64,000 nucleotides of DNA from Ornithodoros turicata (taxonomy: Eukaryota; Arthropoda; Arachnida; Ixodida; Argasidae), in NCBI RefSeq assembly GCF_037126465.1, contig NC_088202.1, forward strand, positions 84,424,160-84,488,159, read 5' to 3'. Both the position numbers and the translations under genes were made by a program. Positions 24,601 through 36,600 of this stretch are shown one piece after another. The notes beneath the pieces were generated by a model. The model had not been told where the DNA came from and ran no database searches. It saw only the letters and a program-made list of their open reading frames with translations. The first letter of the stretch is position 1; the number at the start of each line of letters is the position of its first letter.

Positions 24601-27600
24601 TCGTCTTCACTACTCTGATGCACGTACCCCTATACTTATGAGTCGGTAGTGTTTGGTTTCCGACTGGGCAGGAATTGGTGTGACATGACCGTCTCTTTTA
24701 ATTGTTTTTTTTTGCTTGGCTACCTCCCACTAATTCCTAATGATTCTTTTGCAGGTCGTCTGGCATCGACGTTCTTAAACCGCGTAGAGTTCCTGCCACG
24801 ACAAACTGACAGCACTCAGGAGTGTAATGAGCAGGGCACCGATTTTATCTGCTTCAGGGCAGGTAAATAAGCAGTTCGCATTGAAATACCGCCAGCTGTA
24901 CTGTTCTCTATGTGAGTCCAGGATTTTGTAAGGGACTTTTGCATGTCAGCTTTGCACGCTTGCCATACTTGCATGCTTGCTTGCCACATTTTAGTGCGGA
25001 GTCTAGCATTTTTAGTGCATTCTAGCTACAGGGATGCCATGCCTCATGTACAGCTTGCAACATCCTTGTCTGGAATCAACAGCTTGCGTTCTATCTTGTC
25101 TGAAATCTACAGGTGTTGGAAGAATGTTTCTTCCGACTAGTAGACACGTACGGCATGCTACCCAATACGTGTTTATTAATCGAAACAAACAATCTTGCAA
25201 TGCCTGGAGATTCCAGGCCGGATAAAAGACAATCTGTCGATTCCGCACAAGTATGTCGCAAGCTGTATATACATACATAAAAACCAGGTGACACACGGTG
25301 TACCAGACGAATGCGATGCATTCTGGAGGGGTCGTGGTCACACGCCGTTGTAAACATCATCATAGACGTCACCATGAAAATGGCGGGCTGCTTGTAAACA
25401 ATGTGATTTCTGTTTGTGTGCGTCGTTTTGTCACGCCTGTCGATATTGAATGAATGAATGAATCGCTTTTACTCACGTCAGTCGTGATCTGGGAACATCA
25501 GAGCAAAAAGCTGCATGGTGCAGCTTGACATTCGATTGGGGACAATGACGTTATTAGGTATTAGATTTATCCAGTATCCTTCCAGCAAAGCACATAGGCT
25601 TACAAGTGCGGTCTCCTGCTGTTAGTCATTCGCAACGTAGTAGTTATCAGACCAGCGCGTCCTTTGCCGACTTCACAGCCCCCAGCAGGGCACGATCCCC
25701 AACAGTAGCATGCCACCACACTGGCACGCACACTGCACGTCACTAACACGCCAACAACCAGCCAACCGGTGCTGAAATTCGTCGAGCTCACGTGATGCAT
25801 TGGGATACGGCAGCAATAAGTTACCATGTCGAGTCAGAAGCACCTAGTAACTTACACAAGCACAATGCGTTCACCTCTTGGTCTTACTCTGGTTGGAAAA
25901 TGTCAGCAGTTCGGAAGAGAAATAGGTGGACGAAGCTACGGGACGTCATAACGATATTGCAGATTACATGTGACCGGTATAAGATGGCCACTTTGTCACG
26001 TGCGACCTAGTAATGATGGCTACAAACAAACACAGCGTGCATGAATAGGAACGATGCAACCCGAGACATGGAGAAAAAAAAACAAACACGACACGTGTAT
26101 CGTGTTTCATTGTTCCTAATTAAAGCATGTACCAGCCCGCCTGCGCCCCGGCCTGTCCTTTTGTGGGTGTAACACATCCCTCTGATTCGAACGCTAGAAA
26201 GGACTGGAGGCAGCGTGGTCTGGAGTGGAGTGGCCCCCTTCCCTCACATGAAGACTTAACCAGTGCCCTTTCCCACCACTGTGGAGCCACTCGTGATTAT
26301 AGTTGTCTTAAGACACTGGAACTCGGAAACAGGTCCGCCCGGGGACTAGCTCCTGCCTGGGGCTGGATAGATGTGAAGCGCCCCTCGCCACCACAAGCTA
26401 TGTGGTGGCGGGGGGCATACATAGCATAGCATATTTGCTATTTACATTTACATAGCATACAAGCTATGTAAACAAAACAAAAAAAGAAAAGAAAGAAGCC
26501 AAAGTAACATCTCATCTGCACTTCCGAGCATAAAAATTATCGTGACATTGGCTTTATTGTCCAACCTAGCTCCTGGGACCCGCGTTCCGGCGCTGGGGCG
26601 GCTGCCATTCTTGTCATCTTCCCCTGCGTGCATGAGATGGGATTCTGCTTGTTTTCGCTTTTACAGCGTACGACTTCTGTGGCTGTCTTAATAACTGCAG
26701 TAGCAGCAGACGCTCCACTGTAGCAATGGAGCAGCCACTGAAGGTAGCCATGTAATGGGAGTAATGGGAGACGAGTTAGACTTTCACGACACGTGACGCG
26801 AAACAATACAGAGGACTAGCTCTTCATGTGCACCTGGCTGGATGCGTGAAGCGCATTCAGCGAGAAAAATTGCGGTTAATGCGTGTTTCTCTCTTAGGTG
26901 ACGAGCGAGTGAACGAGCAACTCAGTCTAACGGCCATGCACACCCTCTGGCTCAGGGAACACAACCGCATCGCTGCCGAACTGCACCGGCTCAACCCTGG
27001 ATGGAAAGACGAGATTCTTTACCAGGAGACGAGGAGAATCGTAGCGGCAGAATTCCAACATATTGTTTTCAATGAGTTCTTGCCTGTGCTCTTAGGTACT
27101 ACGAATATTTCGAGTCTTGAATCATACTTCAAAAATCTCGCAAAATTCATTGCATTCTGAGGCCTACTAACTGCCCGTCGCAGTAAGAACCAGAGTTACG
27201 CCTGACTTACGGTTAACTTTTCTTCCAGGCCGTAAGGTGATGGAACAATTCGACCTCTTGCTCACCCCCTATGGCTATAGTCACAGCTACGACCCAACCT
27301 TGAATGCTGGCATAGGAAATGTCTTCGCAGCCGCTGCATACAGATATGGTCACACGCTTGTCCAAGTGAGGGCTTCATTACTTATGTATGCAGGCATTTT
27401 CTATTGAGTTTAAGTGATTATAATTGAGTGGAGAAAGAGTTCTAGAAATTGGGCTTCCTCTTCAAGCGCCCAATTGCCATTCTTCTCCTTTTCCTTCTGC
27501 GTGTTCCTTTCAGACACATGAGGTCATAAAGAATTCATGATGACAGACTCCATGAACAAAAGGCACCACCATAGCCGTTCGTGTGTGTTAAGCGTGTTGT

Positions 27601-30600
27601 GTTCCAGGCGATTGTTCCCGTGAATGCAACTAACATCCTCATCGTGGAGTTGTCTTTAAGCCCACTAAAGAACTAATTCGTCCTCGAACTGCCAACAAGA
27701 GCGCGAAATCTAAATTATTTAGTGTTCCGCATGTCTCTCCACGCGCCTTGCAGTCGTGCATTTCAAAAACAGAATTCACGTGTGGAGTAGTAGACGGCGC
27801 GTTTGACGTGAGCACGCATGACAACCTGTAAATCTGTTTCGATTCGTCGCTGTGCACTTCCCTTTTTTTCATGCCTCATTCTGATGAAATAGTGTCACTG
27901 TCCGGCTCCATCTCCACGCGACGTGTCTTCTTTTCAGGACATATTCTTAATAGACCTATGACACCGACAAAATCAGGTCTTTAGAGATTGCCTAACGCAT
28001 TCCAACAGAACATCACTTTTTTTTATCATCTATTGCACTGTTATCTCTCCTATGTTGTAACGCTTTCTTCTGTCTCACTTTAGCTTCAAAGCGTTTATCG
28101 TCATAGGCAGCAGCTATCGCACTATATAACAGTTTCGTTGTCCACGAAATCGAGTTAAGTGTCGCATCCTTCGGAGGACTGGCGTAAGAATGTACTCATA
28201 TAGACAGCAACAATCAGGAAAGCGACGGCAAACATTTCGCTACTCTACTTATAGTACAGCCCTCTCTCACGACTGCAATGCAGGTGCTGTAAGCAATCAG
28301 ACCTTCTTTCCATCTTTATCGCTAGTTAGGTTGACTGTGCGAAGTGGCGTCCTTTTTATATTAAGACACTCGCATTCTTCACAGGGCAATATCGAGCTCA
28401 TCGATGAAGACGGTTCGGTTACGAAGCGAATCCCGCTAGCTACGCAGTTCTTCAATCCGGCCGAAATCTACGCTCCTGGTAACCTGGATCGATTCTACCG
28501 GGGCCTCATAACGCAGCCCGCTCAGACGTACGACAGGTTTGTCACCGAACAGGTGAGGGGAATTCATTCTGATTTTGCATGTGTGGCGTTCTCGAGAATG
28601 GAGAACGTGCTTCTATTGAAGACGAAAGAACGACTGCCCCATATTTGATTTTCTGTTTTTGCCGTGCGTGTTCTGCCCTAAATAAAATGAGCTTCTGCGA
28701 AAGAACAGCGGTCACATGTGGTCTGCAACGCGCGCCAGAGCGGCATCTGTTCTGCAAGCCTTTCAAAAACCCTCCACTCTTGGAAAGAGTGTGTAAGAGA
28801 CCGAGGAAAGGATGAGAGTAGTCCTTCGTGACGCCATCAGTTCCCCTGACAGGGCAATCATGTGACCTCGTGACCTCGTGGACCGGCGCAGCGAGAGCGA
28901 GTCTAAGGCCTGAGTCGAGAAGAAAGAGAAAAAGGAAAATGCACGGAGGGAGGAGGCGTAGGGGGAGGCTGCCGAAGTCACTCGAAAGACCAGGCTTGCC
29001 GGCCGAGGCTGCTTTCACCGAGTAGTTTTGTAAATTTGATCGTTCAGTCAGAATGCGTCGCATGACGAAAATACTTTACACTGTGGCTCCTGTTGGACAG
29101 CACGGCGATTGGAACAGATGCCACCCCCTTTTAGAAGACATACAGATCATTGTGCATCCCCGTTCGTTGTTTTACTGTACTGCGGAAGAAGTACGTTTCT
29201 ACGCATCATGATGCGTGTGTGTATGTAGTTGACGGGGGGGATATACGTTTATTTCGGAAAGGTCAGCCTGACCGAAGGTCGGCTTGCTATTCCTAAATCA
29301 AAATATATCACAAAGATGAAGTAAAAGCAAATATATGATGATGAGGGTGGCGTGATGTGTAGATGACATGAAAGGTCAACTCATAATTTGTTCATGAGGT
29401 CTGTCGTGTGGAGAAAGTCGAGGAAAGCTCAAGTGACGCACCACTGACGGGAGTGTCGGACAGGGCCAAGTAATACAGGAAGGTCTATGTGTGTGTGTCC
29501 CAGAGCAGTCAGGCGTCCTTTGAGGGTGTCGCGTGCAGTGTCGTAACGTCTGCAGTGCAGTAGTAGATGCGCTGTGTCTGCTTCCACCCTGCACGTTGCG
29601 CATGCTGAGGAGTTCAGTTGGCACATCTTGTAGAGCAGTGACGGTGTTCGGGCTACGTTTAACCGTAAACGGTGTACGATAGTTTCTTCCCTTCGGGTGA
29701 GCCGCAGAGTGGTCGTGTATTCCATCTTCGGGTCGATGGAGGTGTAGGAACCTGTTTTCTACCGCAGCATTTTCTATGGAGTGTAGTGTATTGCGGGCGC
29801 AGAGCCGCCTCACCTGAATTCTGCTGGCGGACGACGACATCGGTACCGATACATTTTGGCTCACTTCCTCATGAGCACAGCGCGCAGCGTCATCAGCATA
29901 TGCGTTCCCGTGCAGGCCAATATGGCCTGGCATCCACTGGAACCAGACACTGTGGCCTGAGGCGAGTAATTCATTGTAACACTTTGCGATCCTTGTGCAG
30001 ATGTCGTTAATCGTATTTGCACAGTATGAGGCTATCATCTGTAATGCTGACCTGCTGTCAGTGAGAATGGTCCAATTGTCCGCTGATGAACGCGATATGT
30101 ATGACAATGCTGCGTGGATGGCGTAGAGCTCTGCCTCTGTGGAAGATGATTCATGAGGAAGCTTAAGTGCTTGCTGGATGTTACAACTCGGCACGTAGAA
30201 TGCGGCCGTTGAACTGCCTGGTACCACAGATCCGTCAGTGTACACTTCCCTTCGTTGGTGGTGCGCAGTGGCTAACGTCCCAGCGCAAGCTGGCGCGCGG
30301 TGATAGGGGGCACGTTACTCTTCGCTAGGCCAGGGATGTCCGTGTGGACTGTAGGGGTACAAAGGGTCCACATAGGTGGAGCATACGAGAAATGTGCAGT
30401 GGACGATGGTACGCAGCTTTTTAGACGGGAGACTGCAGCTCCGAACGTAGACGAGGGGCAGTTCGATTCGATAGACTGGAGGTAATGTGACTGGTGTTGG
30501 GTGAAAAATCGCGCGTAGGTACGGAGTGTCTCTCTGTCTCGCAGGACATGCGCCGGTGGTTCCTTCGCCTCAGCTAAGACGGAGTATGTCTCAGTGGTCC

Positions 30601-33600
30601 TAGGAGCTCCTAGGCATATTCGGAGACCTTGGATCCGTAGAAGCTCCATCTCTCCGTTTCTACTGAGGCCATGTAGGGCCGGCAAGCTGTACCTTAGGGT
30701 TCCTATTATGAGGGAGCAGTGTAGCTGACGCAGGTCAGCACACGTCAACCCCCAGGGTGCTCCAGCGACGCGTCGTAGCACGTTGGTATAGTTGTTTGTT
30801 TTGGTCAAAATTGACTTGAGGTGTTTCGATCATTCGAACCCTCTGTCTATGATGATGCCCAAGTATTTATAATGCAGGACAAACTTCAGCGGTAAACCAA
30901 CCCAACATGTAAAGGGTACTTGCTAAAAGAGCGGCGCGTAAAAGCCATGGCTACCGTTTTGCTTGGTGAGATCGAGAACCCGCGGTCGGCGAGGTAGGAT
31001 ACAATAGGGTCTAGAGCGGTCTGCAGACGTTGTTGGAACGTATCGCGGCGGAAAGCTGAGGTCTAGATGCATACGTCGTCAGCATATATTATGTGGATGT
31101 GTTCACGTAACTGTAAGGGGAGTGAAGCCATAATGATGTTGAAGAGCAGTGGACTGAGTACGCTTCCTTGTGGAACGCCACGGTGAGCGGGATATGTGGC
31201 CGTATATCTCCCTCTGAAGTGCGCACAAATAGGAACCGATCAGAGAGGAAATCTTGGATCCATGATACCGGCCGGCCCCCTATTCCAGCCTCTTGGAGTG
31301 TGGCGACGATGACGCCGTGGAGCACGCTGTCGTACGCCTTCATCACGTCGAGGAAAACACCAGCTGTTAGCTGTCCTTCAGTCCGAGCTTGCTGGACGCT
31401 GGAGACAATGTCTATGACATTATCTATCGCCGATCTTCCTTGGCGAAATCCTGCCATGACTTCTGGGAAATAGGCCCTGGTTTCAAAATACCAGTTTAAG
31501 CGTGAGTCGATCATGCGCTTCATGATTTTGCCTATGCAGCTGGTAAGGGCCATTAGGCGAAACGAGTCGAGGTTGTGCGGCGACTTTCCTGGTTTTAAGG
31601 TGGGAATTACCATGGCGGTTTTCCATGGACTCGGAACAGTTTTCGTGCACCAAGATTGGTTGATTATGTTAAGGAGTGTTTGTCGTCCACTCATTGGAAG
31701 TTCGACGACGCAAACGACGCAAAGTTCCTCCAATGGTCGCGTGCAAGATTGCCTAAATGTCTATGGACTACATTTTGTATTCGTTTGGCTTCTTTCCAGT
31801 GAATTGGAAGGCCAGAGCGGCGGGCTCGGCGCTCGGAAGCTCCCGTGGCTCCGTGGTTAGCGTGCTGGCCATGTCACGTCGAGACTGGGAGGTACCCGGG
31901 TTCGAATCCCGGTGCCGGCTGTGCTGTCTGGGGTTTTTCCTGGGTTTTCCTCAGACGCTTTCAGACATATGTCGGCACAGTTCCCTTAGAAGTCGGCCCA
32001 GGACGCACATTCCCCCAGGGCGTGAGTCGTGACGTTGCCCACATACGTGAGGCCGACAACGGCAAGCCCTATCACCACCACCACCACCACCACCTCGGCG
32101 CTCGGAGTGGCGGCGGATGGCACGAAGCTTCTCGTATTCAGCGTCTACACCTGTGAACTTCTCGGGGACGCGGAAAACCTTCGTAGCGCTTTGGGTAGCT
32201 CTGGCTACAGTATGGGAGAACGTCTCCTCGCTTGCGGGTGTAGATGCCGCAACAGCATTCTCGACCGCGTCACGAAATACATGCCAGTCCGTCCTTTTGG
32301 CCTAATGAACGGAACGATGCCGATGCGCTCCACAAATGCTGATCAGTACAGGTAGATGGTCACCTCCTAGTGAGTCTACATCAACATGTCACCGGAAGCG
32401 GCGTGCAATTGATGCTGATGCAGCTGTAAGGTCCAAGCAAGACGAGAGGAGGCTGGTCCTGATAAACGTTGGCGAGCCATCGTTAAGAAGGTGAAGGTCA
32501 CGTTCTGAGAATATGTCGCCCAATCGCTGTCCCCTGGCATCGCATCTTCTACTGCCCCAGATGGTGTTGTGGACGTTGAAGTAATACATAGCGTGATGGA
32601 AGTGTGTCTAATATTGCTACAAGGTCATTCACCTCGTAAGTGAATCCAGGAGGAAGGTAGAGGGACACCACAAGATCCCCTATGCGTACCCTGGCACAGA
32701 CGTATTCTCCCTCTCATGAGGCTCGAACATCTCTCTTTATAGCCGGTATGTCGGATCGGACAAAGAGTTGAATGTTTAGTGGCGCAAGGGCAAACGTCAT
32801 GATGCGAATATGATATTGCAAACAATCGATTGATTGCTTACTGTTCATAGACTGCAGGAAGTAGGCAACTAGAATGCGTGTAATATCGATGAGACTGATG
32901 AAATCCTCCACATTGTGACAGCCATTTGTCATAAGTGATTCAAACTTGTTGGTTTGTATAGATTGTCACCGCGTGTCGAAATGTTCGTCAATAAGCGTGA
33001 TCGAGTGCATTGTATATACTGCCTTATTCGCAAATACTTCACGTTGAGGTCATCTAGCTGAGTCGCGATCACGATATCTTTATTTTATTTTTTCATTATC
33101 AAGAATTGCCGTTACATCTACTGTCTGAACCAAATGTATTGTTCTTCCCTGCGCAGCTCACCAACCACTTGTACGAGCCTCTTGGGCAGGGTTTCGGCAT
33201 GGACCTTGTGGCACTCAACATTCAACGTAGCCGCGATCACGGCATTCCTGGTTACAACGTCTGGCGAGAATATTGCGGATTGCCCAAGATTACGGACTTT
33301 GCTCAACTGGCCGAGATCATGACTCCGGAGGCTGCTAGAGCATTCAGCCAGGTTTACAAGTGAGTCATCGTTATCTCCTGGACTACAGTCAGGTCGGGGT
33401 TGCATGTAAACTTTCGAGGTTCAGCAGCGGTTCCCATCAAGCGCAGTGTGGTCGGTGAGCATGTTGCGTGGCAAAAATACGAGCTCGCTGATTTTGGAAA
33501 GACAATTTACGACAATATCAGCCCTATAACAAGTCTGAAAGAGCTACCTGAAATTCAGTTAATTAACTTCGGGTCTTTGGTTTGTTACCTATTACGGTTA

Positions 33601-36600
33601 TGACAAGAATCAAGAAGAATTGGGTTAAAGTTGCCAACAAACCTGCAACATCGCAGTCCTCGCTGCATTTATGCAAACGTGACTCCTGCATCTCCATAAT
33701 ACCTGTAATGATACCCTTTGCACGGGTGTGTACTGTGTCACAAGGTGACTACAACTTCAACATGTAAACCCTCATTTTTCACAACCCGAAACTTCCGGAA
33801 AGTGTAAGCACGGCACTCTTCCAGTAAATGTCACACGCGCCGCTCAGTGAGCTACCTCCTGCAAGACAACGGAAGCTTCCATGTGATCATTTGTTGTCGC
33901 GTGGCCCTTGGGGTGTTTTCAGGTGTTTTAACACAGTATGAATACTGTGAAGATAACACAAGAAGCACAAATTTTAAACAAGGACAGAGCCACAAACTAA
34001 GCAGAGCCCGCGTCAGCAATAGACTAACTCGGGTGCCAGAAAACCGTCAAGAAAAATCCCTCTCTTGAATGCACAAGCGCCTTGATTACTCCCTCATAGG
34101 TGATTGTACGAGCATGTAAGTATAATAAATATATTCTGAACAGACCAATAAGGAGTCTTAAAATGTTGTAATCTACAAAGTCTTCTTGCCTTCTGCACGT
34201 TTCATACGTTCTCCAGCGTTCCAACTCGCTTTCTCCGATTATGTTGGCAGAACAGTTAACCACAACACTTTTTATGGACATGATAGGCTGGATCACTATG
34301 ACGAAAAATATACTGTCATATTCCTCTTCACACATTGTGGAGCTCGCCCTGACTCAGGGTACCTTCAAAAGTTGTCACTCATTCCCTGTTCTTGTCCAGG
34401 AGCGTGTTTCTATCCAGTATTCCGCAGTGTCTACGTTTAGCTAGGAAGGTGATCTGCGATAAATTTGGGACTGAAACATAATATTTTCCCTATAAGGCAT
34501 CCCGACGACATCGACCTCTTCCCTGCCGGCGTTAACGAGCGCTCCCTCCCTGGAGCAACGCTTAGCCCCATCTTTGCTTGCATCGTGGCAGAGCAGTTCA
34601 GGAGAATGAAGAATGGTGACAGGTTCTGGTACGAAAATGGCGGCCTCGAGTCCTCCTTCAACGAAGGTATGATGTCAGACAGTATTCTCTGTAGCACGAT
34701 ACTTATTTGTGGAAGTACTTGTGGCTCAACCATCACAGATGAGAGAATTTGAGCTTGATGCTTTGTCTTCCTTTCGTATCTAATGGATCTCATTCTAAGA
34801 CCTGATGCGTTCGACGGACTTTATAAAGGCGGTATATCCGGGATAAAATGTCGACGGCGACATATGTGTGTTAAAGAATGATAGTGTATTGTATTGTATG
34901 TGATGAGAGATCCGATGCCATAATTTCATATCACTGTCACGCTACGCCGATTATAATATAACTTTCGCTATGCTGGTGTCGCGCATAGCTAAATCTCATA
35001 CGTTTCGCTGCCCTGTTTCTCTTGGCCAATATCGCGGTGTTAGCCTTAGCTATTTATTCTCGCATCTAGCCAAATCAGTTGAATAAAATAGACAGGTGGT
35101 ACGATTACTAAATGATATACTGTTGTGTAATGGTTGTAAACTCGCTTCAGTTAGTCTTTGCTTTCTGCGCCTTGCTACCTTGAGGTTTTCGAATGTTTGC
35201 GTTGTGTCCATATCGCGAATTGCTGTACGTCGCAAAATTACAGCAGATATGTCGCACTGTGACACGTACGTCCTTATGCTTGACGACAATGTCTGAATAT
35301 TGCGCAGTTTCAGTTTACCTAATAAAACGGATGACTCTATACGAATCGAGGAAACAATAATCACTCCCGTGACTATTATATCTTGAGGCCACTATAGGTT
35401 CCTCGATGATGCGAGGGCACAAGTAATTCAGCCGTGACGCCACGTCGTCATACTTAACGAATATCGCCTTGCTTTCAGCCGCAGCCTACTGTGTTGCGCT
35501 CTATCAAGCATATAATGAACGTACACTCGGAAGGCATGGAGAGAATTGTGCCATGTCTGTGTGCTCATTTTCTCCCGTGGGCCTTGAAATCTAAGTTAAT
35601 TAGGCGCTTCCTTTCGTTTTACAGTCCAGATCGAGGAGATCCGGAAGACAAGCCTTGCCCGAATCGTCTGTGACAACACCAACCTCCGCTATGTCCAACC
35701 CCTCGTGCTCGTCCAGGAAGCACAGTGGTAAGCGCCAGCCAAACGCAATGTCTATCAAAAGTAGTGAGCGCATGTCAGACATAACGTTGACTGCATAATA
35801 TTCACATTCGTGACATAATATTGACATTCACATCACGGCATGACTCAGCGGATAACCTCAGATCTATTTAACCGTTATGTTAATGCAATTTAGAATTCCG
35901 CGTCTCTTGACGCTTGTTAAAGCTCTAACCGTAGCCAGCACAAAGCTCTTGGTGCTCGACCGGCCGTTTTCTTTGTTTTGGAAGACTTCGTGTACATCAA
36001 CGTCTCGAGCCGGTTTTAAATATATTCGGATAAGAAAACAAACCTTCCCGACCACGGCGCTCGAAATGAGGGTGACACTAAGCGAAGGACCACGTAATAC
36101 GAGCCCACTTTATTTTAAGTGGCAAGTTTAAGTAAAGAGAAAAATTACAGCTCGCGGAATGAAAGATTACAAAAGGAACGAGATCCATACATGGCGTCGT
36201 TCGTGAAACCGCCAGTTTGCACCTTCCGTCTCCTCTCCTCCTCAAGAAGCGTGACAATGCAGAGCAGCCTCCCATTGGTCTCCTCGAACAGTCCCTCGCG
36301 CGATGATTGGGCAAATCGTTGAAGGAGACCAATATGAGGCCGCTCCGCATTGCTCTCGCTTCTTGAGGAGGAGAGGAGACTGATGGCGGTTTCCTTGGCG
36401 CATAAATCACGCACGGCGCAACGTATGAACCCCGTTCCTTTTGCGTCTGTGTCAAGGTAACGGCATCTTTCATTCCACGAGGAGATTTTTTTACACTTTA
36501 GTGCCCCTTTAAAATGGTGTTGAACTAAAACATTCCCCCCTCCCCCCACGGCGTAGGAAATGTCTTCCATCGAGGCTAACAAGATCAATTCTGAAGCGGT

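Noticed and set aside
26477..26485. Proximal heme ligand in the REHNR motif of exon 10
   Set aside because: Counting against myeloperoxidase places the proximal His in YRYGH of exon 11; REHNR is conserved but not the ligand.
31885..31915. tRNA gene at the B box of the SINE
   Set aside because: Only A and B promoter boxes are present; no cloverleaf with acceptor stem could be formed, and it lies inside a SINE with target duplication.
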